From JAQGHB01 sp036384495 (GTDB lineage: Bacteria > Patescibacteriota > Saccharimonadia > Saccharimonadales > UBA4665), in assembly GCA_036384495.1 (NCBI GenBank), contig DASVMD010000057.1, positions 1 to 22,178 on the forward strand: a DNA stretch of 22,178 nt, read 5' to 3'. The position numbers were made by a program, and so were the translations under genes. Of the stretch, positions 7,941-15,568 are shown one piece after another. Under the pieces are notes generated by a model. That model worked only from the letters and a program-made list of their open reading frames with translations, searched no databases and had not been told where the DNA came from. Each line of letters starts with the position of its first letter. Within the stretch, counting starts at the first letter, position 1.

Positions 7941-8582
7941 TTATGCAGCCGCCTGAAGCTCCGCATTTAAGCCGATAACTTCGATAGTCTGGGCAATAGC
8001 GATCTTTGCAGGGCGTGGACTAAAGGTGGGTAGTAACTGCTGACCTGTTTTGCTTTTACGAACAGGGCCTGGAAGCCACCGAAAGGCGTCGACTAATACA
8101 AGCTGACGAAGTCTTGTGCTGGGGTTAACGGGCTGCTCATCGTCATTAAGACGTAGCGGAAGGTCATCAACACTTTCTATCAAAACAAGTGGACCGTTAT
8201 TTATAGCTGGTCCGAGATTTCGCCGTTTTCCTAACCCATACAAGGCGCTGTCAATCTCTATCATTGTCTTTGACCAATACCCTCCGTCATCCTGAGGCAG
8301 CTGAGCCTGTATAGAAATTCGTTGGCCGATTAAAGTTCTATCTTGCCTTTTCGCAACTGACTTGAAGAAATGACATATCATATCCTCTTCTGACGCCTCA
8401 ACAACTTCAACGGTAGGCTCGGCTTCTACCTGCATAGAAACAGCCTCAACAACTTGACCTATGGCCATTTCCCCAAAAGCTACGTGATGATATGCCCCTT
8501 TATAGGGGTCGCTAGCAGGTGCGGGAATTACGAACTCACCAAAGCCGGGCAATTCATAGAAAGTAAAGTCGGCTTTTGCCAT
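7941..8582 (-). CDS. Orphan 213-aa protein
   Basis: Not recognised. It is a soluble protein with no signal peptide or membrane segment. An acidic stretch rich in Val and Glu lies around residues 43-67, and a central part (DRTLIGQRISIQAQLPQDDG) looks beta-rich. It starts 38 bp after nusA stops, but it probably has its own promoter. TTGATA abuts the nusA stop codon, and TAATAT follows after 17 bp with its last base 9 nt before the ATG. There is no Shine-Dalgarno, so the mRNA should be almost leaderless. The coding pattern looks real (no internal stop, promoter in place), but function is unknown. Confidence 0.7.
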   Translation of the reverse strand: MAKADFTFYELPGFGEFVIPAPASDPYKGAYHHVAFGEMAIGQVVEAVSMQVEAEPTVEVVEASEEDMICHFFKSVAKRQDRTLIGQRISIQAQLPQDDGGYWSKTMIEIDSALYGLGKRRNLGPAINNGPLVLIESVDDLPLRLNDDEQPVNPSTRLRQLVLVDAFRWLPGPVRKSKTGQQLLPTFSPRPAKIAIAQTIEVIGLNAELQAAA

Positions 8583-8591
8583 AATTTCGGT

Positions 8592-8620
8592 ATATTACTG
8601 TAATTTGCTATTTATATCAA
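8592..8620 (-). promoter_or_regulatory. Promoter of the 213-aa gene, near-leaderless
   Basis: -35 TTGATA (8615-8620), a 17-bp spacer and -10 TAATAT (8592-8597). Only 9 nt separate the -10 from the ATG at 8582. The -35 directly abuts the nusA stop codon (8621-8623). Confidence 0.7.
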
Positions 8621-9820
8621 CTATTCGCCGTGTTCTTCGATGGCTTCCATCAAAGAGTTTTCCAGTTCGCTCTTCTTCTTGAGCTTGGGCTGCTTTGGCA
8701 GCTCAGTAGTTTGGACGGTGCCGGCTTTTGGCTCATCCTCATCGCTTGACGGTGCAGTGTCTTGGGCGACTTCGGCTGAGCGATCAGCTTCGATATCAAG
8801 CTCGTAGCCGGTCAACTTACTCGCCAAGCGCACGTTCTGGCCGCTCTTGCCGATAGCAATGCTGAGCTGGTCTTCAGGCACAATCACCTTGGCTTTTTGG
8901 GCCTTTTCGTCGATAACGACCTTGGAAACTTTGGTTGGGCTGAGCGCGTTGGTGATGTATTCAGTCGCGTTGTCGCTCCAAACGATGATGTCGATCTTTT
9001 CTTGTTCGCCAACTTCGCTCATAACAGCGTTCACGCGGGTGCCGTGGCCACCAACAAAGGTGCCAACTGGGTCAACGCCAGGAACGTTGCTAGCAACGGC
9101 GATCTTGCTGCGCACGCCAGCTTCGCGGGAGATACCCTTGATTTCAACGGCGCCGCTTTCCATTTCTGGAACTTCGCCGCGGAACAGCCATTCAATAAAC
9201 TCTTTGTTACCACGAGAAACGACTAGTTGTGGGCCACGGTAGCTGCGCTCCACGTCTTTTAAGAAAACTTTGAGGCGCTGGCCCGGATAGTAACGCTCGC
9301 CTTGAATTTGCTCGCTGCGAGGCATGATACCCTGGGCTTTGCCAAGATCAATACGCACAATATTACCCTCTACGCGGGCAACGGTAGCGTTAATAACGGT
9401 CCCGATCTTGTCCTGATACTCATTCATAATGATTTCGCGCTCAGCTTCGCGGAGACGCTGCAAAATCACCTGCTTGGCAGTTTGAGCCGCGACACGACCA
9501 AAGGTCTGAGCCTTTTCGTGCAGTTCAATGGTTTCGCCTATGGCAGCGTTTTTACGCATAACTTGGGCGTCCTTAAGGCTAATCTCAAAAGCTGGATCAC
9601 CAACTTTTTCGACGATTTCCTTAGTAATATACGCGTCCACGTCACCGGTATTAAGATTCATGCTGACGCGAATTTCCTGCTCGCGGTCACCATAATCACG
9701 ACGGTAGGCAGCGGCCAGCGCCTGCTCAACTACCTCTTTTACTGCATCTTCTGGCAGGTTCTTTTCTTCGGCGATCGTTCTAATGGCGACTGCCAATTGT
9801 TTCATGTCTAAATCATCCAT
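8621..9820 (-). CDS. nusA: Transcription termination/antitermination factor NusA
   Basis: RNA polymerase-associated factor that controls pausing, termination and antitermination. The protein has 399 aa. Order: N-terminal polymerase-binding domain (1 to about 125; LDMKQLAVAIRTIAEEK), S1 domain (about 135-200; IGTVINATVARVEGNIVRIDLG), and KH domains with PGVDPVGTFVGGHGTRV and EDQLSIAIGKSGQNVRLASKLTG. The last 50 or so residues are a charged, low-complexity tail instead of the acidic repeats of some proteobacterial NusA proteins. The start has AAGGGA at about 8-nt spacing. The usual neighbours rimP and infB are absent; upstream is the terminator of the sigma-like gene. A minus-strand TATAGT at 9877-9882 could be its -10, but no good -35 was seen. 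Confidence 0.96.
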   Translation of the reverse strand: MDDLDMKQLAVAIRTIAEEKNLPEDAVKEVVEQALAAAYRRDYGDREQEIRVSMNLNTGDVDAYITKEIVEKVGDPAFEISLKDAQVMRKNAAIGETIELHEKAQTFGRVAAQTAKQVILQRLREAEREIIMNEYQDKIGTVINATVARVEGNIVRIDLGKAQGIMPRSEQIQGERYYPGQRLKVFLKDVERSYRGPQLVVSRGNKEFIEWLFRGEVPEMESGAVEIKGISREAGVRSKIAVASNVPGVDPVGTFVGGHGTRVNAVMSEVGEQEKIDIIVWSDNATEYITNALSPTKVSKVVIDEKAQKAKVIVPEDQLSIAIGKSGQNVRLASKLTGYELDIEADRSAEVAQDTAPSSDEDEPKAGTVQTTELPKQPKLKKKSELENSLMEAIEEHGE

Positions 9821-9884
9821 GATTTATCCCTTCTTGTTACTTGTCTAAATTGTAAAATCTTATTGATAATAAGGCCACTATACG

Positions 9885-9905
9885 AAAAAAGCCGACCACT
9901 TCGGC
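9885..9905 (-). terminator. Intrinsic terminator downstream of the sigma-like gene
   Basis: On the minus strand, GCCGA (9901-9905), a 5-nt loop and TCGGC (9891-9895) are followed by six Ts (9885-9890). It lies 38 bp past the stop of the 9943-10770 gene and before nusA. The stem is short (5 bp) but GC-rich. Confidence 0.7.
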
Positions 9906-9942
9906 CGGACTTACTACGTTATTTTACCGCACTTGTGGCACA

Positions 9943-10770
9943 TTAGCAAATACTCTCATTGGTCTGATCATCGTCAAGATATGATCTAAGCGTAATTTCG
10001 TCTTGGGGCGATACGTTTTCCTTTAGCGATGTAAGTGCCTTATGCAGCATAACATGCACTGCTTGTTTGGTGCACCCCTCTTCCTTGGCTATTTCTAGCA
10101 ATTTTTTCGCGTGACCTTGTAGGCCAAAATAATCTCTTACTATTCGTTGCTGCTTGGCCGGTAATTGTTCGATGTACGGGTCTAGCACGGCCGCAATCTC
10201 CAATAGAGCGCCACTATTATTCTCTACACTATCTGGCAAGCTAGTTCGATCTTCATACAAACCGCGGCCTAAGCACGCATTTGGCACGGGTGCGGCGTTA
10301 TCAGGAAGGCTCTTATTGAGAAGCGCGCGGCTTATGCCACCGCCAATTCCACCAACATTATATGTTGGCACGCTATAGTGCGTGATAGTGGGTATAAGCT
10401 TGGATCGCATTATGAGTACACTCATATGCCGTGGAATCTGTATTTTTAATTGCATCTCAGGCGGAACTGTTTTTTCAAATCTGATTGCCTGAGCAGCCTG
10501 AAGCGTTGCCATGCAACCAATCTGCATAATATCTGTAAGCTCCAGATCATATCGCCTTTGCACTCCCTCAATACCCGCAAATTTATCGTATATCCAAATG
10601 AGACGCGTAGCCAGCAGTCGCTCACTCGCGGCTGCATCACCTGCTTGCACGCCACGTATAAGCTGAGCCGTTTCTGGGGCTGGAATATGGAACCGTTGAT
10701 CTGGCTCAATGCCGACCATGTTATATATGTGCTCATTCCGAGCAACAGGATCTGTTTCGCGATTTACCAT
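9943..10770 (-). CDS. Divergent sigma-70-family-like protein
   Basis: Probable sigma factor or sigma-derived regulator, 275 aa. Residues about 34-125 resemble sigma region 2 (LIRGVQAGDAAASERLLATR, then DLELTDIMQIGCMATLQAA). Residues about 193-252 resemble region 4: LPAKQQRIVRDYFGL followed by a helix-turn-helix at about 221-245 (LLEIAKEEGCTKQAVHVML). The middle, with a Gly-rich stretch (YNVGGIGGGISRAL), is unlike ordinary region 3. The ATG follows the 120-aa gene by 16 bp and lacks a Shine-Dalgarno, but has its own promoter inside that gene. It ends at an intrinsic terminator. The sigma relationship is judged from motif layout; promoter specificity is unknown. Confidence 0.7.
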   Translation of the reverse strand: MVNRETDPVARNEHIYNMVGIEPDQRFHIPAPETAQLIRGVQAGDAAASERLLATRLIWIYDKFAGIEGVQRRYDLELTDIMQIGCMATLQAAQAIRFEKTVPPEMQLKIQIPRHMSVLIMRSKLIPTITHYSVPTYNVGGIGGGISRALLNKSLPDNAAPVPNACLGRGLYEDRTSLPDSVENNSGALLEIAAVLDPYIEQLPAKQQRIVRDYFGLQGHAKKLLEIAKEEGCTKQAVHVMLHKALTSLKENVSPQDEITLRSYLDDDQTNESIC

Positions 10771-10785
10771 AGCGGACGTTCTAGT

Positions 10786-10813
10786 TTTATATAGCTTGGA
10801 TAAAATCGGTCAA
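10786..10813 (-). promoter_or_regulatory. Internal promoter for the sigma-like gene
   Basis: -35 TTGACC (10808-10813), 16 bp and -10 TATAAA (10786-10791) lie in the end of the 120-aa gene. The -10 ends 15 nt before the ATG at 10770, giving a predicted leader of only about 8-9 nt without a Shine-Dalgarno. Confidence 0.55.
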
Positions 10814-11149
10814 TTCGTGACGGCGCTGCTCGGCAACCTTAGCTGCACCACTAAATAGTGCTGGTACGCCAGTCGTTCGCTCAGCTTGGACCATTTCGTA
10901 GCCTGAATTGTAATCAATTGCCATAACCAGTTCCCTTGCTTCGGTGCGGTCAAAACTTACAAAACACTCTTCAACGCATGCAAGGTCAATTTTTGTTGCT
11001 AAGCGCTCAACGCGCTCGCGGCGATCTTCGGATATAGAATTGCCGGCCAGTATATGACGCATTCCCTGGCGTGCAGCAAGAACAACCCCTTTGTCGGATT
11101 GGTTAAACTCTGCGTTGGGCTCTACATCAAAAACGATTTCAGATGACAT
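10787..11149 (-). CDS. Orphan 120-aa protein upstream of the sigma-like gene
   Basis: Not recognised. It is soluble and mainly helical in appearance, with charged helices (SEDRRERVERLATKID, AAKVAEQRRHELTDFI) and two Cys in ACVEECF. It lies 16 bp upstream of the sigma-like gene in the same direction, so cotranscription is likely. That placement would suit a regulator or partner of the sigma-like protein, but nothing in the sequence shows it. It has one of the best promoters in the window, TTGACA-18-TGT-TATGAT, with the -10 ending 6 nt before the ATG, so the mRNA should start at or within a base of the start codon. Confidence 0.7.
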   Translation of the reverse strand: MSSEIVFDVEPNAEFNQSDKGVVLAARQGMRHILAGNSISEDRRERVERLATKIDLACVEECFVSFDRTEARELVMAIDYNSGYEMVQAERTTGVPALFSGAAKVAEQRRHELTDFIQAI

Positions 11150-11155
11150 AATTTT

Positions 11156-11185
11156 ATCATAACATTTTTGCTATATCTTTGTCAA
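11156..11185 (-). promoter_or_regulatory. Promoter of the 120-aa gene, predicted leaderless
   Basis: Consensus -35 TTGACA (11180-11185), 18-bp spacer and -10 TATGAT (11156-11161), with an extended-10 TGT just before it (11162-11164). Six nt separate the -10 from the ATG at 11149. Confidence 0.8.
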
Positions 11186-11208
11186 ATATGGCGTCGATAC
11201 GCTACACT
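11179..11208 (+). promoter_or_regulatory. Promoter of the aminopeptidase gene, predicted leaderless
   Basis: -35 TTGTCA (11179-11184), 18-bp spacer and -10 TACACT (11203-11208). The -10 ends 8 nt before the ATG at 11217. The -35 sits on the same bases as the divergent TTGACA of the 120-aa gene. Confidence 0.6.
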
Positions 11209-11216
11209 AAATGGAT

Positions 11217-13793
11217 ATGGGAAAAAGCGTCGCACGATTAGTTGAGCAGTTTCAGCCGGAGCATTATGAGCTGCATCTTGTGCCGAACAGAGACAAGATG
11301 ACCTTTAGCGGCACGGTGGCTGTGCGCGGCAAAAAAGTCGGTCGACCGGCGAAACGCCTAACCTTCCACCAAAATGAACTCAAAATTTCCAATGCCACCG
11401 TTGTTAAACACGACAAAAAAGGCGATCAGGACATAGTCGTTAGTCGCATTAACAATCAAGATACACTTAACGAAGTCCGGTTGCACAGCGACAGCCTGAT
11501 TTACCCTGGCAGCTACACCGTTGTCATGGAATTTTCGGGCGTTATTACCAAGCCAATGAACGGCATTTACCCCTGTGATTTCAAGCACGACGGCCAAGAC
11601 AAAAAGCTGATCGCCACCCAGTTCGAAAGCCACCACGCCCGCGAGGCCTTTCCGTGCATCGACGAACCCGAAGCCAAAGCCACCTTTGACCTAACACTCA
11701 CCACGCCCGCCGGCGAACCGGTACTAGCCAACACACCCGCCATTAAAGAGGTGCCGGATGGCGACCTGGTTACTACTACCTTTGCAACCACACCGAGCAT
11801 GAGCGTCTACCTGCTGGCCTTTGTCTACGGCGAAATGGGCTTCCGCGAGGCCAAAACCAAAGACGATGTCATTATCCGCGCCTACGCCACCCCCGATAAT
11901 GTGGCCCTAACCCAGCACGGCCTCGACGACGCCGTCAAAATACTAGAATTCTTTAGCGACTACTTCGGCGTGCTCTATCCGCTGCCAAAACTCGACATGG
12001 TTGCCCTGCCCGATTTTGCCGTCGGCGCCATGGAAAACTGGGGGCTGATGACCTTCCGCGAACAGTGTATGCTGGTCGACCCCAAACACGGCAGCATCGA
12101 GAGCAAACAACTGGTCTCAACAGTGGTGGCCCACGAGATCAGCCATCAATGGTTCGGCGATCTAGTTACTATGAAATGGTGGGACGACCTCTGGCTCAAC
12201 GAAAGTTTCGCCAACCTCATGGAATACTGCGCCGTGGATGCCATCCATCCGGAGTGGTCGATTTGGGAGCAATTTGTCAGTCACGAATCGGTGTCGGCTA
12301 AGCGCCGCGATAGCATTGCCGACGTGCAATCGGTGCGTACCGGCGTTAACCACCCCGATGAAATTAACACTATTTTTGACCCGTCAATCGTCTACGCCAA
12401 GGGCGGATCGCTGCTCTACATGCTCATGAATTACATCGGCGAAGAAGCTTTTCGCGCTGGACTGGAAGCCTACTTTAAAAAACACGCCTACGGCAATACC
12501 ATCGCCGATGACCTGTGGGTAACTTTGAGCGCCAGCAGCGGCCAGGATATCGGTGCTTTCATGCAAAAATGGCTCACGCATCCCGGCTATCCGCTCATTG
12601 ACATTGATTGGCAGCCCGGCTCAAAACAAGCCGCACTCTCGCAAAAGCGCTTTTTGGCCGATCCGACAGCCAAAAACGAGGATACTAGCCCGTGGCACGT
12701 ACCGCTTTCGGCCACGAGTAAACTGAGCCAACCCAGCCTAACCACGTCACATGCCACAGTAGAAGTCTCCCAACCGGACGACACCCTGATTTTTAATCAT
12801 GACGGCCAGAGTTACTACTTGCCGCACTATCAGCAGGCCGAACATCTTGGACAGATCGTGCAGGCGGTTAAAGATGGCGAAGTTAGCACCATCGACCGGC
12901 ATCTGCTGCTCGACAATTACACCATGCTGCAACGCGGCGGCGTCAGCTCCACCACCGAGCTGCTCGACCTACTAACCGCTTACGAGCACGAAGCCAGCGA
13001 AACCGTTTGGGGGGCAATTGCCGCCAGCCTGGCCGAAGCTCGCAGACTAGTAGAAGGCCACGAAGCCAGCGAAACCAAGCTCGACCAGCTCATCGAGCGC
13101 CTAGTAATTGATCTTGCTACCAGCCTCGGCTGGGATGACAAGCCCGACGATTCCGCTCAAACCCTGCGCCTGCGCGGCACAGCCATTGCCCTGGCGGCCG
13201 GCTCCAAAAACCAGGCCACTATTCAAGAAGGCCTCAAGCGCTTTGCCACCTTTACGAAGCCAAGCGACCTCAGCGCCAGCACCCGCGGCACGGTTTATTT
13301 CTGCGCTGCTCGCTATGGCACGGACGCCGACTTTACAAAGCTACTCGATATCCACAACTCCTGGCAAAATGCCGACGAAAAAGAAGAAATCGCCGGCGGC
13401 CTCACCTCCACTAAAAACCCCGATCACATCGAAAAATTACTGCAACTCATGATGAGCGATGAAATCCGCCGTCAAGACCTGCTCCACTGGTTCGTCTGGA
13501 TGATGCGCAACCGCTACAGCCGCGAAGCCACCTGGAACTGGATGGTCAAAAACTGGGATTGGATCGTGGAAGCCATGGCTAGCGACAAAACCTTCAGCTA
13601 CTTTGTACGTTACTGCGGCAATATTTTTTCCACGCAAGAAGACTTTGCAAAATTCCGCGAGTTCTTCGAGCCCAAAAAATCCATAGTCGCACTTGGCCGC
13701 GAGATTACGCTGGCCACTCAAGAAATCACGAGCCGTATCGCTTGGCGCGAACGCAACGAAGCCGACGTCAAGGCCTGGCTCAAAGCGCTATAA
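11217..13793 (+). CDS. M1 family aminopeptidase (PepN/ERAP-like)
   Basis: Zinc exopeptidase that removes N-terminal residues from peptides, 858 aa. The exopeptidase motif GAMEN is at 270-274. The zinc motif is HEISH (306-310), with the third ligand Glu329 in NESFA, exact HExxH-18-E spacing. The C-terminal half is an ERAP1-like helical domain (LLDNYTMLQRGG and onwards). No signal peptide is visible, so it is probably cytoplasmic, recycling peptides for an organism with limited amino-acid synthesis. Two in-frame ATGs exist (11211 and 11217). There is no Shine-Dalgarno, and the -10 TACACT ends 2 nt before the first and 8 nt before the second, so 11217 is chosen. It overlaps yraN tail to tail by 6 bp. 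Confidence 0.95.
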   Translation: MGKSVARLVEQFQPEHYELHLVPNRDKMTFSGTVAVRGKKVGRPAKRLTFHQNELKISNATVVKHDKKGDQDIVVSRINNQDTLNEVRLHSDSLIYPGSYTVVMEFSGVITKPMNGIYPCDFKHDGQDKKLIATQFESHHAREAFPCIDEPEAKATFDLTLTTPAGEPVLANTPAIKEVPDGDLVTTTFATTPSMSVYLLAFVYGEMGFREAKTKDDVIIRAYATPDNVALTQHGLDDAVKILEFFSDYFGVLYPLPKLDMVALPDFAVGAMENWGLMTFREQCMLVDPKHGSIESKQLVSTVVAHEISHQWFGDLVTMKWWDDLWLNESFANLMEYCAVDAIHPEWSIWEQFVSHESVSAKRRDSIADVQSVRTGVNHPDEINTIFDPSIVYAKGGSLLYMLMNYIGEEAFRAGLEAYFKKHAYGNTIADDLWVTLSASSGQDIGAFMQKWLTHPGYPLIDIDWQPGSKQAALSQKRFLADPTAKNEDTSPWHVPLSATSKLSQPSLTTSHATVEVSQPDDTLIFNHDGQSYYLPHYQQAEHLGQIVQAVKDGEVSTIDRHLLLDNYTMLQRGGVSSTTELLDLLTAYEHEASETVWGAIAASLAEARRLVEGHEASETKLDQLIERLVIDLATSLGWDDKPDDSAQTLRLRGTAIALAAGSKNQATIQEGLKRFATFTKPSDLSASTRGTVYFCAARYGTDADFTKLLDIHNSWQNADEKEEIAGGLTSTKNPDHIEKLLQLMMSDEIRRQDLLHWFVWMMRNRYSREATWNWMVKNWDWIVEAMASDKTFSYFVRYCGNIFSTQEDFAKFREFFEPKKSIVALGREITLATQEITSRIAWRERNEADVKAWLKAL

Positions 13794-14132
13794 TACGTCC
13801 TCAATAAAACTCATCACCGCAAACTCGCTGCCGGCAATTTCTACGGCCGAAAGCACGTATTGGCCGTGCCATTTGTATTCTTCCACCCAAATTTCGGCCG
13901 CGAACCGCATTTGCCGTAATTTAGTGGCCGTGATGGCCTCCAGCCCGCCGCCCTGCTCGTAATCTTTGCGATATTTTACTTCTACAAAATGGATAACGTC
14001 GTCTTTTTGAGCCACGATGTCAATCTCGCAGCGCGGCCGGCGAAAATTCTGCTCAATGATTTTATAGCCGCGCATTTCCAGATAGGTGCGGGCGGCGGCT
14101 TCAGCCTTTCTGCCAGTAGCCGTACTAGTCAA
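13788..14132 (-). CDS. yraN: YraN/UPF0102 family endonuclease-like protein
   Basis: Small protein of the PD-(D/E)XK nuclease fold superfamily, 114 aa, close to usual length. Visible family motifs are GRKAEAAARTYLEMRGY near the N-terminus, CEIDIVAQ with the conserved Glu-Ile-Asp, and FVEVKYRK with the catalytic-type Glu and Lys. Cys replaces the commoner Gly before EID. The start is a TTG at 14130-14132 with AAGGAG (14138-14143) at 5-nt spacing; no ATG fits the conserved N-terminus. It lies 36 bp after rnhB on the same strand, a common bacterial pairing, and probably shares its transcript. Biochemical role is unsettled, but repair-related DNA cleavage is the usual suggestion. Confidence 0.9.
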   Translation of the reverse strand: MTSTATGRKAEAAARTYLEMRGYKIIEQNFRRPRCEIDIVAQKDDVIHFVEVKYRKDYEQGGGLEAITATKLRQMRFAAEIWVEEYKWHGQYVLSAVEIAGSEFAVMSFIEDVL

Positions 14133-14168
14133 CGTAGCTCCTTGCAGTTTTAAGATCAGTCACTCTTT

Positions 14169-14726
14169 CTATTGTAGCAAAGCGCGGATCGGTTTAAAGC
14201 TGCGGCGATGCAGTTCGCAGGCGCCGTATAGCTTCAAACGCTCCAGATGAAGCGCCGTTCCGTAGCCCACATGCTGCTCAAATCCATAGCCTGGAAACTG
14301 CGCTGTAACTTCGGTCATATACTGGTCGCGAGCCACTTTGGCGATGATACTTGCAGCACTCACTGACGGCACCAAATCATCTGCCTTAATCAAAGCTCTC
14401 GTATTGGGCACATCTAATAAAAAGTTAAGGTGTCCGTCAATGACGACTTCGTCATACTCAATACTGATCTGCTCCAGTGCCTGTCGCATCGCTAATCGCA
14501 CAGCTTCAGTAAGCCCAATCTCGTCAATAACCTTCGGGGCAACCCAACCAGTCCCAATGGCCAAAGCCTTTTCTTGAATAGCAAAAGCGAGTACTTCGCG
14601 CTGTTTTTTGCTGAGTTTTTTAGAGTCTTTGAGACCGGCAATGGGCTCCGCAAGCACAACAGCGCCTGCCACCAATGGCCCAGCCCAGCAACCCCGTCCA
14701 ACTTCGTCTATCCCAACCGTAATCAT
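14169..14726 (-). CDS. rnhB: Ribonuclease HII
   Basis: Cleaves RNA within RNA-DNA hybrids, including single misincorporated ribonucleotides. The N-terminal GIDEVGRGCWAGP carries the catalytic Asp and Glu. The remaining family motifs are LKDSKKLS, the strand with VVIDG (third Asp), SAASIIAKVARD and the C-terminal HRRSF. The 185-aa length is normal. An in-frame GTG (14729) directly precedes the ATG (14726). The ATG is preferred because the extended -10 TGC-TAAACT ends 6 nt before it; the AAGGTG between the two also weakly resembles a Shine-Dalgarno but sits too close. It heads an rnhB-yraN unit; rplS, often its neighbour elsewhere, is separated from it by the kinase-like gene on the other strand. 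Confidence 0.96.
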   Translation of the reverse strand: MITVGIDEVGRGCWAGPLVAGAVVLAEPIAGLKDSKKLSKKQREVLAFAIQEKALAIGTGWVAPKVIDEIGLTEAVRLAMRQALEQISIEYDEVVIDGHLNFLLDVPNTRALIKADDLVPSVSAASIIAKVARDQYMTEVTAQFPGYGFEQHVGYGTALHLERLKLYGACELHRRSFKPIRALLQ

Positions 14727-14732
14727 CACCTT

Positions 14733-14741
14733 AGTTTAGCA
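14733..14741 (-). promoter_or_regulatory. Extended -10 promoter of rnhB, predicted leaderless
   Basis: TGC-TAAACT: -10 at 14733-14738 with TGn at 14739-14741. It ends 6 nt before ATG 14726. No clear -35 seen. Confidence 0.5.
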
Positions 14742-14762
14742 CCACTTTATGGGCACGCGTTC

Positions 14763-14791
14763 TTGTAATTTTCACACATTTAATGTATAGT
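14763..14791 (+). promoter_or_regulatory. Promoter of the kinase-like gene, predicted leaderless
   Basis: -35 TTGTAA (14763-14768), 17 bp and -10 TATAGT (14786-14791), with 7 nt (AGAAAAA) before ATG 14799. No Shine-Dalgarno. Confidence 0.65.
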
Positions 14792-14798
14792 AGAAAAA

Positions 14799-15563
14799 AT
14801 GATTTCCGTTAACAGGGCGGCTCAACGCAGCCTTGATGCACTACATAATCCAGACACCCAGAAGCAGAGGCACGCCGAAATAACAGCTGTTCACAGTGCA
14901 GCAAAGCGAGCCGGCTTACTGGCAATGGATGCTGTTGTTCGGCACCACCCTGAAGCTGTAGCCTCACTGTTTAGGCTCAGGTACCGGTCACCCGATTTGA
15001 TCGAATGCGGTGTAGGTGCTAATTCTATTGTTTATAAACACACCGATTCTAATACTGTTTTAAAAATTGCTCGTAAAACCGAACAGCTCAGTCGCCGAGA
15101 GCGGCAATACACAGCCAGCAAGATGCAATACGAACACGATGGAATGCTCAAGTACCTGGCTAGTTTTATGCTGCCTCAGGAGATATCTATTGGCAGGCAT
15201 CCGATCAATCGGGATCAATCAGCTATCCGCATTGAGCAACCATACAAACAAATTATCGATCCGCTTCTTTTTTATGCAAATATAATGTCTGTTCGTAAAG
15301 ACAGGCTGGCTGCAATGCAAACGCAGTATCCACAAGCTGCAGCAAAACTACCAGATTTTGTTTCGGCGAGTAGGGGCATGTACGACGATCCGGAGCTACG
15401 GCTCATTGGCGACACAAACGGTCGAGCAAATCTGGTGATTAATGCTGACGACCCAGAAGAGCTACTGATGATTGACGGCCAGCCGGTTGGCCCGCGGTAT
15501 CCTGATGTGCAGGTTATTGTTTTGGGCCAGCATAGAAGGCTCTCTGAAGCCCTCGCCGCTTAA
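14799..15563 (+). CDS. Divergent protein-kinase-like-fold orphan
   Basis: Possible protein- or small-molecule-kinase relative, 254 aa. Residues 71-80 (GVGANSIVYK) resemble a glycine-rich loop. VLKIAR with Lys89 resembles the ATP-binding Lys strand, and Glu101 could be its partner. GDTNGRANLVI (204-214) resembles the catalytic loop, with Asp205 and Asn211 one residue further apart than in canonical kinases. MIDGQ with Asp226 sits where the metal-binding DFG Asp would be. Residues 1-65 form a separate helical lead-in. It lies between rnhB and rplS but on the other strand and stops 5 bp from the rplS stop, as if inserted into an ancestral rplS-rnhB-yraN order. The kinase call is tentative; a non-catalytic relative is possible. 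Confidence 0.55.
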   Translation: MISVNRAAQRSLDALHNPDTQKQRHAEITAVHSAAKRAGLLAMDAVVRHHPEAVASLFRLRYRSPDLIECGVGANSIVYKHTDSNTVLKIARKTEQLSRRERQYTASKMQYEHDGMLKYLASFMLPQEISIGRHPINRDQSAIRIEQPYKQIIDPLLFYANIMSVRKDRLAAMQTQYPQAAAKLPDFVSASRGMYDDPELRLIGDTNGRANLVINADDPEELLMIDGQPVGPRYPDVQVIVLGQHRRLSEALAA

Positions 15564-15568
15564 GTAGC

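Noticed and set aside
9302..9811. 169-aa open frame on the plus strand inside nusA
   Set aside because: Antisense shadow of conserved coding sequence.
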